From: Liriodendron chinense
Taxonomy: Eukaryota > Streptophyta > Magnoliopsida > Magnoliales > Magnoliaceae
NCBI GenBank assembly: GCA_003013855.2
Contig: ML058526.1
Span: 5,332,001-5,396,000, forward strand
DNA length: 64,000 nt
Reading direction: 5' to 3'
The position numbers were made by a program, and so were the translations under genes. This document shows, piece after piece, positions 22,296 to 35,000 of the stretch; positions within the stretch are counted from its first letter, which is position 1; each line of letters opens with the position of its first letter. The notes under the pieces are model-generated. The model was not told where the DNA came from, did no database searches, and saw only the letters and a list, made by a program, of their open reading frames with translations.

Positions 22296-24768
22296 GATAT
22301 AACCATTAAACCATAAGAAGTTACTCCGAGGCGACACTAGGTTGGGAGGTCTGCAGGCCTTTAAAGCAGAAGAGAAGGTAAGGGCACCATTAGGGGAGAG
22401 GGTCTATACAATTTCATCTTGAAAGGAGACAAGCTGGTACCGCTTAATTTCTTGGAATAGGTTAGCCAGCATGGTATTGGTCGGATAGGGGAATTGCCAC
22501 TTAGTATCGTGGATTAGGGTGCTAACCGAAAAATTAGTACCCAAACCAAAGTCGTTAATTGTAGGAGCTAAGCGGTTAATGAGGCTACAATCCCCTAGCC
22601 ATGGATTAAACCAAATGTTCATAGATTGCCTGTTGCCCACAAAAAATCTAGTGTCCCTTGGCAATATCACGAACACTAAGAATGCTGCACTATGCCTATG
22701 AAGCATTGGTTGGGAGCTGGGCATTCTAGATAGATATAGTCCTAATATATTTCTCATGGACCCATTTGACCCAAAGGCTATCCTCTTTGCAGATGATTTT
22801 CCAAAGTTGCTTTAAAAGACAGGTTTTAAGAGATATTTCCAAAGGAGTTATACCAAGACCTCCCTCTTCCTTGGGTCTGTAGATCTACTCCCAGCTAATA
22901 GAACACAGAGGTGAGAAACCCCACAAGAAGTTCCTAATATGTTTCTTAATAAGATTAAAACATGCTTTAGGGAAAAGGAACACATGAGACCGAAAAATAT
23001 GAATGCAGAAAGAGTAGACTTTATTAGTTCTAGCTTACTAGTAAAGGAGAGGAGGGACGTAGTCCATCCACCAAGCTTCTTATTAAGGCTATCGATCAAC
23101 TGCTGATAGTCCGAAATATGAAGCCTGGTTAAGAATAAAGGAACATCAAGGTATCTGATAGGAAACGTTCCTTCATCCATCCTAATGATATTTTTAATTC
23201 CGTGCTTGTAAAGGTAGGAACAAAAAATAATAAGCACACTCTTTTGAATATTGATTTGAAGTCTCGAGTTATCATGGAAGTTATGAATTTTTTTCTTCAA
23301 ATTGTAAGCAGAACACGAGTTTGTATGGAGAAAAAAATCATAAGATCATCAGCAAAGAGGAGGTGAGAGATGGAAATAGTTCCAAGCACTGAAAGGTGTA
23401 TGGATTAAACTATTATCATAGTATTTGTCCAACATGGCTGAGAACATTTCCATGAAAATTATGAAAAGGAAAGGAGAGAGCGGGTCTCTTTATCTAATAC
23501 CTCTATTGCTTTTGAAAAAGCCACTAACCTCCCCATTAATGATAATCAAGAAAGAAGGGGTAGAGATAACAGCCTGAATCCAATTAATCCATTTATCCGA
23601 AAAATTGAGAACCCGAAGAGCTTCAATAATCAAGTCTCATCTAGTGGAGACGAAAGACTTCATAATATCAATTTTGGCACACATTCAAGGAGGTTCCCCA
23701 ACGAGGTGGATACCTCGAATGAGGTCATGACTAAGGAGGATGCTGTTTGTGAGATTGCGACCTAGAATAAAAGCAGATTGGTTCGGTCTGATAATGGAAG
23801 GCATAACAGACTTCATTCTATTAACCATAATGCAATATATAATTTTTCCAAATTCATTAGTCAAGGAGATGGGCCTGAAGTCATTAGGAGTTTCAATACA
23901 GTTAAACTTATAAATAAGGGCCACAAGGGTGTTGTTAAGCTTCTTAAGCATTTTACTAGATTTGGAAAAACTAATTATTTCAGCACAAATATCTTTCCCA
24001 ATAATAGGCCAACAAACCTTTAAAAAGTGGGCATTAAAACCAACAGGTCCAGGGGCCTTATTCAGGTTAGCAGCCTTGACCGCTATATCAAATTCTTGAA
24101 TAGTGATGGGTCTAATCAGCTGGTCTCCATCTTGATTAGAGAGTTCAGTGATATTATCTAGAAAATGTAAGTCAATAGGGGGATAATCCGTTTGGGAAGA
24201 GTTAAGTATATTTTTAAAATGATCAATTATTATTATTTCCTTAATCTCTTCCTTGCTCTTCGTGATGGTACCATTAGTATGTTGAAAATTTCAAATCTTG
24301 GCAGAAGATTGCTTGGACTTGATGGAAGCATAAAAAAATTTGGAGTTTGAATAGTTAAGGTTAAGCTTAGATTCTCTAGCCTCTTATCTAAGAACAGAGA
24401 GCTCGAATGATTGAAGTTGATCAAACTTACTTTTGGCATTCCGTTCGATTTCAACATTGTAATTGGAAGGATCAATTTGAATGATAGTTTGGATAGGCTA
24501 AAAGGTCTTCCTTTGCCTTGGCTAGTTGGTTATTTAGTTTTGGCTTGTCAATTATTCATATTTTTAAGGAAAATTTGAAGTTTTTAAGCTCAGTGGCGAC
24601 AACAAACATGGGCGAGCCCACAACTTGTTGTTCCCAAACTTTAGCCACAACCTGAAAAAAAAACCTCCAACTTATACCAATGATGGAAAAAGCGGAAAAT
24701 GCGATTTACAGTTAACAAGGGTAGAGTTAAGTTCGAACATCATAGGGTATGATCAGATAAACCAGGAG

Positions 24769-24786
24769 CCATTTAAGGTAAGACTT
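24769..24786. repeat. Target-site duplication of LINE copy 1 (right)
   Basis: Identical to 18694-18711. Confidence 0.9.
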
Positions 24787-24964
24787 GTTATATAAACAAT
24801 GTGGATAAATGGAAGATGACCATAGATCCAAAGACCAAAGCCTCGACGTATTTTATAACAATGTGCTAAGAAGGTGTGGATAACAAGTATACACAATTAC
24901 ATGTAGGTTACTCACATAAAATTTTTAAAACAATAGAAATACCTCTATTCCTTATAGAGTAGGT

Positions 24965-25320
24965 AAAGCCTTCACAAGCCGTGCTAATATTGCTTCGGGC
25001 CACATTCGTGCTTTTCTTCAAAAGCTCGTTGCTATCTCTATGCACTCCCCCCATCGCCTTATCACCGAGATTGAGATTGCTAGCCTCCTTTGACGCCTAG
25101 CCCAGGCCGTGGGTTCTCTTTCCTCTGTGGTTCCCTCCCTTTCTCTCCTCTTTTTTCTTTTCTTTTCTTTTCTGTCCCCTCTCTCCCCTCCCCTTGGTTT
25201 TTTATTTTTTATTTTTTATCCTTTTAAGGGTTCGCCTTATTTGTCGTATCTTTTCAGGCTTTGCTCTAGGTAAGTAATAAGAGAATATTCCTCACTTGCT
25301 TTTCAAAAAAAAAAAAAAAA
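24965..25320 (+). mobile_element. Short 3' fragment of the same LINE family
   Basis: The end reads 'aggtaagtaataagagaata' followed by poly-A at 25305-25320. This matches the reverse complement of the 3' end of LINE copy 1 (18717-18760). Upstream, about 150 bp encode the tail of the RNase H region. It is strongly 5'-truncated and in the opposite orientation to copy 1. The start is approximate and no target duplication was recognised. Confidence 0.75.
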
Positions 25321-26780
25321 TTCATTTTTTGACATAGAACTAAGTGCACTAAATTAGACCATCATTTTGTTTGGGAGAAGGTGAAACTTGGTGTAATGGT
25401 TCCAAATTTGTTAATTCAACTTGATAACTAGCAAATATTTTTATCAAACTTCTCTCCGGGAATGTTTTTTATTCCATCATGGTCGAACTTGTGCTCTTAT
25501 TCAAATTTAAGGGGGAGTAAAAGGGCTAAAACCACAAATCACCATGAAATTGCAAACAAGCAGTGAAATTGGTTTTCTCCTGTTAATCAATTATATATCT
25601 TGTGTATTATTTTCTTTTTACAGTTGATTATTACTATAATTCTGCAGTTAATTGATTATACATTTATAATTTCTATAAGTAAAATTTCTCTGCTCGCTGT
25701 GTTCATGTAAACTTGAAAGCTTGATTTTCTGAAAGTCTTTTTCAATCTCTTTACTTTTAAATTTCAAAATCACTTTACACGGTGGCCCAACAACTATTCT
25801 TGTGATTCAATCCACGCCTTTGGTTAAGACTGAGGGATCAGAGAAATTTTAATGGTATATGCAAAGCCCATATTCCGTGGGGCCCATCAGTTGTACACTC
25901 TGCGGACCCATGCACGAGCAGTATTAAAACCGTGCGGTGCGTAGTACGCACCAATGCGCCGCTGTCACGTGACAAGCTCATTATCATCGGCTCTCCACGT
26001 AAACATTTCGGCGCGGCTTCACAGTCAGTCTCTACCCACGCACGAATCACGATTACTAGAGCTTTGCAAAAAACGAACACGCGTGTACAAATTAACTAAT
26101 GCACACGCCACTGCATATGCCAGTAGGGAAGACAGGTGGAAGATCCAAACCGTCCATCAGAAAGAAAACACTATATAGATTAGTTCTTTACTTTTGAGGT
26201 GGGCCATATGGTTTAAAAAAATGAAATTACACCTTTTTTTTCCGGTTAGTAACATCTACACGGTGAGTTACACCTGATGGATGGCCTGGATATTTCACAT
26301 CTCTGCCACGCTGGCATATGTGGTGGCGTGTGCATTAGATGACTTGTCCACACGCGTGTGGATTTACCAAAACTCGTTGCTGTAATTAGCTGAGAGAGTG
26401 AGGATGCCCTACTTTTGGAAGGATGGGATTTTCGTGCCCCTAGATTGGATACCGTACACGTGGCACATATATATCATCATCCAAACCGTACATCATGTGA
26501 GATACTCCTTTGATTGGGTACTAAAAGGAAATATTTTTGATTGAATAAGATCCGTTGCATATTTTTGTCTTTTAGTGTTTAATTTTTCTTACAGATGAAA
26601 GAGCTATATAACAGTATTTATGGACTGATTAACAAGGGATGTGGGGAAATAGAAAATGGACGGTTTTGATCTCGATCAAATGTGCCACGTTAGCTAAAAT
26701 GAAATGGGGGGCAGGAAAAAGCCTTGAGGATGTGAATCTGTTCACACCAACAATAATCACATCGCGGCTACCATTTACAC
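25321..26780. other. Intergenic sequence upstream of the patellin gene
   Basis: No exon is supported. The last few hundred bases are expected to hold the patellin promoter. MITE-like phrases ('ggcatatgtggtggcgtgtgc', 'ggacggttttgatctcgatc') occur but no complete element was fixed. Confidence 0.4.
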
Positions 26781-26788
26781 TTTATAAT
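26781..26788 (+). promoter_or_regulatory. Possible TATA box of the patellin gene
   Basis: TTTATAATC lies about 510 bp before the start codon, directly before the CT-rich leader. Position and composition fit a plant core promoter, but no transcript data back it. Confidence 0.35.
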
Positions 26789-26816
26789 CCCTGCAATTCC
26801 CTTCTCCCATTCTCCA

Positions 26817-26818
<2 letters not shown>

Positions 26819-26850
<32 letters not shown>

Positions 26851-26956
26851 CATTTCCTCAAGTCCAATCTGGTCTTTCTTCTTCATTTCCCTCTCACATT
26901 AACTCACCTGGGTTGAAAAACACCCCCTGTTGCATTTTCCTCACGTATCTCATCTG

Positions 26957-26995
<39 letters not shown>

Positions 26996-27123
26996 CCTAA
27001 CGAAAATCATTTGGGTTATTCTCAAAACATTTCCAGTCTCTTTCATTCCATTTTGCTCACATATCCCATCTGGGTCTCTCTCTCTCTTGCGTTGTCCTTA
27101 CAAAGACCATTTGGGTTTCTCTC

Positions 27124-27181
<58 letters not shown>

Positions 27182-27290
27182 TTCCTTACAAATACCATTT
27201 GGGTTTCTCTCAACACACTTCCATTTTGCTCACATTTCCCATCTGGGTTTTCTCTCAAACACTTCCACTCTCTCTACATCAATCTCTCCA
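26819..27290 (+). promoter_or_regulatory. CT-repeat 5' leader of the patellin gene
   Basis: The leader carries three CT microsatellites (26819-26848, 26959-26990, 27126-27176). They are set in imperfect units of about 90-120 bp containing 'catctgggt(t)tctctc' or 'catttgggtttctctc'. (GA/CT)n tracts are known targets of plant BPC/GAGA-binding proteins. An ATG at 26913 is in frame with the main start with no stop between (378 bp, 126 codons). Another ATG at 26930 is out of frame. Confidence 0.6.
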
Positions 27291-30200
27291 ATGGAAGCTC
27301 CATCTCCACTCCCACTTCCAAAACCCACCCCACCCCAGCAAAACCCACCTTCCTCCCCCAAACCCTTCAAGAAGAGCTTCGTCTCCTCCCTCATCGAAGC
27401 CGCCACTCTCCGCTCCCCATCCTTCAAAGAAGACTCCTACTTCATCTCCAACCTCAAATCCTCCGAGCGTAAGTCCCTTCAAGACCTCAAATCCAAGCTC
27501 CCCACCTCCCTCGACCCTTCCTCCTCTTCCATATGGGGCATTTCACTCCTTTCCCCCGACGACGATCGCACCGATGTCGTCCTCCTCAAATTCCTCCGCG
27601 CCCGCGACTTCCGAGTCGCCGACGCCCTCTCCATGCTCCTCAAATGCCTTGCTTGGCGCAAGGACTTCGGCGCTGATACCGTTCTCGATGAGGACCTCGG
27701 CTTCAAGGAGCTGGAGGGGGTGGTAGCTTACATGCACGCGCACGATAGAGAGGGGCACCCTGTCTGCTACAATGCCTATGGAGTATTCAAAGACAAGGAG
27801 ATGTATGAGAGGATTTTTGGAGATGAGGAGAAGCTGAAGAGGTTCTTGAGGTGGAGAGTTCAGGTGCTTGAGAGGGGTATAAATGTCTTGCAATTCAAGC
27901 CAGGGGGAGTGAATTCCATCATACAAGTTACTGATTTGAAGGACATGCCCAAGAGAGAGCTGAGGGTTGCTTCTAATCAGATACTGTCCCTCTTTCAGGA
28001 TAATTATCCAGAGATGGTGGCTAGGAAGGTAATTTTTTGGGGTTGCTGGGGTTAGTTTTGGGAAATGGAATTTGGGTTTTTATTTTTCCCTTTTTTTAAT
28101 TGTAAAATTGGTTTTTTTTTAAAGGTTTTTTCTAAAATTGTTTTTTAGGATTTTTTGAGTTTCTGTAAAAAATTGAGGTTTTGAGGGTTGTTTTGGGGAA
28201 TGTGGTATGTGGGTCTCTAATTTTTTGGGGTTATTGTTTAAATATTTTTTATTTTTTTATTTTTTTCTGTTTCGAGGGTTTTTGAGGTTTTGTAAAAATG
28301 CGAGGGTTTGAGGGTTATTGTGGGGAATGGCAAGTGGGTTTTCAATATTCGGGGTTATTTTTTGAAATTGGGTCAATTTATTTTGTTGGTCTTTTTTAAT
28401 GAGAGTGGGTTTAGTTTGGTGATATTTTGAGGGTATTTTTGGAAACAAATTATAGGCTTTTTTCCACTTAAAGGTGGGTTTTATTTATTTATTATTTTTT
28501 AAGTTTCCCTAGGTTTTTAAGGTTTTCAATTTTGAAATGGTTTGCTGATTGATTTTGATGAGTCTCAAATGGGTTTTGAGGTTAGTTTTGGAAACAAAGT
28601 ATGGGCTATGTTTTCTTTTGTATTTCTGTTTTTTTGGCTTTTCTAGGTTATTTATTTATTGTCCAAGGTTTTTTTTTTTTTTTTAATATTTGAGGGTAGT
28701 TTTGGAAAAACTTTTATTTTTTTATATTATTTTGGAAATGGCATGTTTTTTTTAGTTTTTCCTCTTTCTTTTTTATGTAAACTAAAATGGGTTTTGAGGG
28801 TAGATTTTGAAGCAGATTGTTCCCACGCAAGGGTAATTTGGTCAAAACTCAGTGCTTTTCTTATGATTTTTTTCGAATTTTTCTTAACATTTAGAAGGTA
28901 ATTGACATTTCTACCCCAAATTACCCTGTAAAGGTGAAAATAACCATTTCTTTTCAACATTACCTTTGGCGAGGTATTATTGATGTGTGTAATTTAGTGA
29001 TAGTTAGGAGGGTACTTTTGGAAATTGAAGTTCTATTTTTTATTTTTTTGCAGGTATTTATAAACGTGCCTTGGTATTTTAGCATGCTGTATTCCATGTT
29101 CAGTCCGTTCCTGACACAACGGACGAAGAGCAAGTTCGTGATCGCAAAAGAAGGAAACGTTGCCGAGACTCTTTACAAGTAGGTCCTTTTTTTACATTAA
29201 TTACAAAAGTGCCCTTTTTAAAAAAAAAATTGGAGAGCATCTGAGCCATTTAAACGATGGGCCCCGCCATGTCGATCACGCAGCCACTCACCAGGCATTC
29301 CACACCAACTTAGGTGCCTGACGGTAACTCGGCTTTGGTACCTACCACTAATCCATCGCCACGTGGGTGGAATTTCATTAGATCTAGCCGTCCATCAGGC
29401 ACGCTGCTACATTTTCACGCTCGTACCCAAAAAATGCCAGTATTTGATAACCCGGGTGGGCCATACGACGAGATTTTGGATGATTTAGTGCGATTTTAAA
29501 TTAGGTGAGTGTTGAATCGGGTTGTTTTTTGGATCCAGGCCAAACAAGGTGTGGTCTACATGATGGACGGGTTGGATTTATTGTACGTTCGTTCTTTTGC
29601 TCACATTGAAAAAGTTACCCCTGTTAGGTGCATACGCGATGTACGCGAGCTGGTGTGGCCCACCTAATGTGTGGATGTCATGCACCAGTTACATTTTGGC
29701 GGGAAAGATGGGCTGTAGGGGGGGGATCAGTTCTTTTTGTTTTTTTCTTTTGTACGCGAAGGACCACATTTCCTGGTATGGTGCCGAGTCTTCCGCGTGC
29801 ATACATCTTGCGTACGAAATCGGTACCATGAAAATGATGGGCCCCACCGTGAAGATCATCCTTATACCGAAAATCAGGCTGTTCCTTTAGGTGGGCGACA
29901 CCTGTTTGTGGCTTTTATTTCAAAGGGCGTGGTCTACCTGCTGATCGGACTGTCCTGATTTTTGCTTCAGTTGATATCCATGGTTGGGCCTACTGTTTTG
30001 ATGGTACTGATGATCTACACCAGTGGCATGTTGGCGAAAATATGATACGGCACACGGGGCAATATGGAGCCTGTGTGCTTATCAGATTTTTTGATAAGGT
30101 GGCTACAACATTTCGATCTGGCCATTTCAAATAAGTGGGCGGCAACCTGTACATGACAAATGGACGGCCAGTAAAAGTTGTCTAAAACATCAGGCTCCGT

Positions 30201-31978
30201 TGTCCATTGTGGCCCACCTGAGAATGAAAACTGACTGATTTTTTGAAGAGGGTGGAGGGATTGGATCGGATCACACACGTGTTACGTATTGGTACGTGTG
30301 CCTGCGTGTCAGTGGGTGGGGCTCCACACGCGTGTGGATTCCGCGAACCTTCGGGTCATTTCGTTTGATTTGAAATATGAAAGGGTGGTTGCTTCTCTCC
30401 GCGAATACACCCCTGCAGTACGATACCTCGGGATTCTAGTCCTTTGATTGTGGGTCCTTGTCGAATCATCCAAACCGTTTATACGATGGGCCTCATTTTG
30501 TACGGTGGAAATTCAACAAATATAGAAGCAGTTGGATTTATTTCAACCCTTGATGCATTTTTAAGATGAACATGAATGGTCACCGTTGCCTTTGGATGAT
30601 CAAACGGTTGACATTATTTAATCCGTGACTCTTTTCCGGCCATCCCCTATGCAAGTGGAGCCCGGTCAAATAAACAGTATCGGCCGTTGAAAGAATACAA
30701 ATCCAACGGTCAGAGTGGAGACGTATCTTATATTTTCAATACGTCTGGATGTATTTAGTCTTTTCTTGCTTATCTCCTGTCACGTCCTTTTTTTTAATGA
30801 GCAGGTTCTAGTTCAACTTCTGGTTCAACCCGTTGGACCGTAATTTACGGTCACCCAGCCATTAAGTTCAATCCTTTCTAGTGTGTGCCGCATCCCACCC
30901 GTCCAATAGATTGTCCCACATTAGTGCAAAGGTCAGCCACATCCACTCACGGAGTGGACCACACTTGTGCTTTATTATTAATGGATGGCTAAACATTAGT
31001 TTCTATGGTGTGGATCAAAATAATGAGTAAAAGGGCTGATTGTTACACATGGAGATCATTATGGTGGGGCCAACCTATTGGAAGGGTTGGATGTTGCAGA
31101 GACATCATAAGTTGGAAGTTGTTAACCTGGTGGACCGTAAATTATGGTCCAACTAGTTGGGAACCTCTTCTTTTTTGAAAAACCTCTTCTTTTTTAATTA
31201 TTATTTGAAATTCGAGGCTTTTTTAAAGTTATTATTCGTTTAGTAAGGCGAAGCTGAACCGTATTATGGTGCAAATGAGTTGTACGGGGCACTGGTGGGT
31301 CTAGTAGGTTGATCTGGACCATCCATCAACTCCAGCACCCACTTTGCAATAATCTCACCCGTCCATGATACTTACATCCGACAATGGGCTATCTTATTAG
31401 TAGCAAGCCAATGGTGGGATGGTTAGGCGGTCCTACCAAATAGACGGTTCAGATCGATTGGTGGGACTGTCCAAGTGATCTATTACTATTCCCTTTGTTA
31501 GATGGATTTGGAAAATCTGAAGTGAGGTTTTGGTACACTCAGGTTTATAAGGCCAGAGGACGTGCCGGTTCAGTACGGCGGTCTGAGCAGACCGGATGAC
31601 CTTCAAGCCGGTCCACCCAAGCCGGCTTCCGAGTTCACAGTCAAAGGTGGGGAGAAAGTGAACCTTGAAATCGACGGGATTGAGGTACGTCTCATTTAGC
31701 TTTACTCTTTTTGTCGTTTTCAATTTCAATTTCTCTTTTGCTTTTCTCACGACTTGCGCTTTTCCCTCTTTTTCTTTATTTTCCATTTCACGTTTTCTTT
31801 TGCTTTCTCTATATATATTCTCGCGATATATTAAGCAGATGATGTTATCGTGATAATATCGTTGCAGTTTTGAAATATCCCGCCAATTACTGGAAAATTA
31901 TTTAATGCTTAAACCAATTCATTACTAATTATATATATTTAAAATTTTAAAACTTTTTATTATTTTATAATAATTATT

Positions 31979-32029
<51 letters not shown>

Positions 32030-35000
32030 TTATCTTACTTACATTTTCCCCGAGAAAGACATCAAAAATTTAAAATTTCCTGAGGTATGTCAGGACAGGA
32101 GCCAGTCAAATTGAAAACTCAAGTGGGCCATACCACAAGAAACAGCAAGGATCGAACACCACCATTGCCATTGGGTCCTTATTGGGGTCCTCCATAGTCT
32201 TGGATCTGTTTTTATTTTCCCTCAATCCTTGTGGACGGGTTGGATTGCATGGTGTTTCCATTGCTACTGTTTCCTAGAGTGTGACCCACTTGGGTATTGG
32301 ATTTGTCTTGGTTTTTGGTCGTGTTGGGACATGAGCTGGTGAAAACTGATGGATGGATTGGATTTTGCATAGACATTTTTGTTGGCTCATAGAGCTTTTG
32401 TTACATGCTCTCCCTCTAAATTTGGGCCACAGATCAGAGGGATAGGATTAACCTATCCATGCAAGGAGGGGCTAACTAGATGGACAGTCCTAATTGATGG
32501 ATCACCCTAGCATGCCACTGATATCTTATTTTCACTATTCTAGCTCGATTGTTGCTACTTGCAAAAAATGGTACTTTCAGTCTAGTCTTGTGAATACAAA
32601 TGATCAAAGACAAACCTGGCCCACTGACCTATATGCTTTTATGGACTATTGATTGGATGATCTTTAACGGTTGGATCAGGTGTCTTGTCACTTGACCGTT
32701 TCTTTCAACGGGTGAAAATCCATTGACTAGTGTCAACGCAGTTCCTCTGTTCACTACGGGCTGCTTTTGTTTAGGAGTTGGGTAGAATCCTCCCCTCTAG
32801 TATTTCACTGCAAATCATAGAGACTGATTTGGTGGCCCACATTATTCAGGTGCTTCATCACAATCTTAATGCAAACATGGCCCACTGGCCTAGATGCTCA
32901 AACTGAAAATTATGAACTAGGCCAACCCAACAGGTGTGCCTGATCATTTCAAAATCTATCCCTCCACAAGCTAGTGGGCCGGGCCTTTGGTACATAATCA
33001 ACCTTTAGAGTTTGGTGCACATGGATCCTAAGATGTATACACTATAAAACTTGAATTGTGGAATTGAAAGGACTGTGCAGTGCATCAGAGGTGGGGATCG
33101 ATAAATCAGAACTAGAATTCATACTTGCTTGGGATGCCATCGCTGTAAACCCAATGTCGTAGTCTTCCGCACTTGACACCCTTTAGAGAAGCACCAAGAT
33201 GGGAATAGACGGGTTCAATGTGCGTAGGTTTGGGGACCCGCTGTATTTTATAGTTATTGAGGGCAAGGAGTTTGTGAGTCATTGAAACTCTTCCCCTGTA
33301 GGCTCCACACGAATTTAGTATTCCTAATCCAACGATAACACTGTGTTTAACACAGTTGTAGCGCACCGCCCTACACAATTTAGATTAATCACAACTTGAG
33401 TGGGATCCACTGGTATGCCTGATAAGAATATCCAACCCTTGGGGAGATCTAGACCGTTGATCAATTAGGCCACCTTATCAATTAGGCCCACCTTATAGAA
33501 TTCTTACATTATACACAAACTCGGTGTATGGTGCGCATAGATGACCACGTCCTGGATGGGGAGATCTAGACCGTTGATCAATTAGGCCCACCTTATAGAA
33601 TTCTTACATTATACACAAACTCGGTGTATGGTGCGCATAGATGACCACGTCCTGGATATAGGCCATGTGATTCAAAATTCTCATCACTTGGAACTTCCTT
33701 ACCATCTATTTGGTAGGGGCCCACTGACCTTAGTCTTCATAGAGTTGTGGGATGTTGAGTGCCTTGCCTTTCGACAACATGTGGTTCAATTCTATGATAG
33801 AGATGGTTTATGCACTTAAGATCCGGTATATGCTATCATTCTTCCACTACATATCATCATATCATTTTATAAAGCAGTTGGGCCTCTAGTTATTTTGTTG
33901 ATTTGGATTGTAGTAATCATCCTTCAATCCAACAGCACTTGTTGGTAATCAAAGCTGTTGAGTGCTGCACCATCACAAATTATTCAATCATGGACTGCCC
34001 CACGCCCTCCAATCCCCTGTAGGCTCCACACGAATTTAGTATTCCTAATCCAACGATAACACTGTGCGTTTAACACATTTGTAGCGCACCACCCCACACA
34101 ATTTAGATTAATTACAACTTGAGTGGGATCTACCGGTATGCCTGATAAGAATATCCAACCCTTAGGGAGATCTAGACCGAATATCCAACCCTTAGGGAGA
34201 TCTAGACCGTTGATTGATCAATTAGGCCCACCTTATAGAATTCTTACATTATACACAAACTCGGTGTATGGTGCGCATAGATGACCACATCCTGGATATA
34301 GGCCACATGATTCAAAATTCTCATCACTTGGAACTTCCTTACCATCTATTTGGTAGGGACCCACTGACCTTAGTCATCATAGAGTTGTGGTATGTTGAGT
34401 GCCTTGCCTTTCGACAACATGTGGTTCAATTCTATGATAGAGATGGTTTATGCACTTGAGATTCGGTATATGCTATCATTCTTCCACTACATATCATCAT
34501 ATCATTTTATAAAGCATTGGGCCTCTAGTTATTTTGTTGATTTGGATTGTAATAATCATCCTTCAATCCAACAGCACTTGTTGGTAATCAAAGCCGTTGA
34601 GTGCTGCACCATCAGCGAATTATTCAATCATGGACTGCCCCACGCCCTCCAATAAGGCATGCACAGATGCTGATGGGATATGTGAGCTACATTGAGGGCC
34701 TTCATTAAGCGGGCTCGCTGATGAATATTCATCAGCCTAAAGAACAAGCGAGCACACACTCATCAGGTGGGCCACTTATAAAGTGGACGATTGGTGATAA
34801 GATGTGTGGATCAGCTGTGTTGCTTGATTTTAAGGCTAAACTTCTGAGTCACATATCAAACTATCTTCTGAAACTGGTATGTATTGATAACGTACTGGTT
34901 TCATCCATGAATGGTACGATTGCATTGGCCGACAGCTGGTGAGTGGGCCCCCTGATTTTTAGTGCTGAACAACCGTTTCAACCTGCATTATCTAACCACA

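Larger units (their letters stand above)
18712..24768 (-). mobile_element. 5'-truncated LINE (non-LTR retrotransposon), copy 1
   Basis: On the minus strand the order is: post-endonuclease linker (near 24600, 'GSPMFVV'), reverse transcriptase (23951-22850), C-terminal zinc-binding region (22757-19437) and degenerate RNase H (about 19437-19115). A poly-A tail is seen as T's at 18711-18717. The RT fingers motif NDFRPISLTN lies at 23951-23685 and the catalytic FADD at 23345-23356. IWRERNN is visible near 19590. Stops and shifts make it non-functional. The endonuclease is missing, so it is 5'-truncated. A copia element (19906-22295) interrupts the zinc-binding region, and 18-bp target duplications flank the whole. 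Confidence 0.85.

Noticed and set aside
25838..26178. Open frames upstream of the patellin gene
   Set aside because: No domain or splice support; the sequence resembles MITE remnants.
26913..27290. N-terminal extension of the patellin protein from the upstream ATG
   Set aside because: The sequence is CT microsatellite giving Ser-Leu runs, patellin-6 proteins begin near the ATG at 27291, and length matches without it. Kept as a finding, not as the annotated start.
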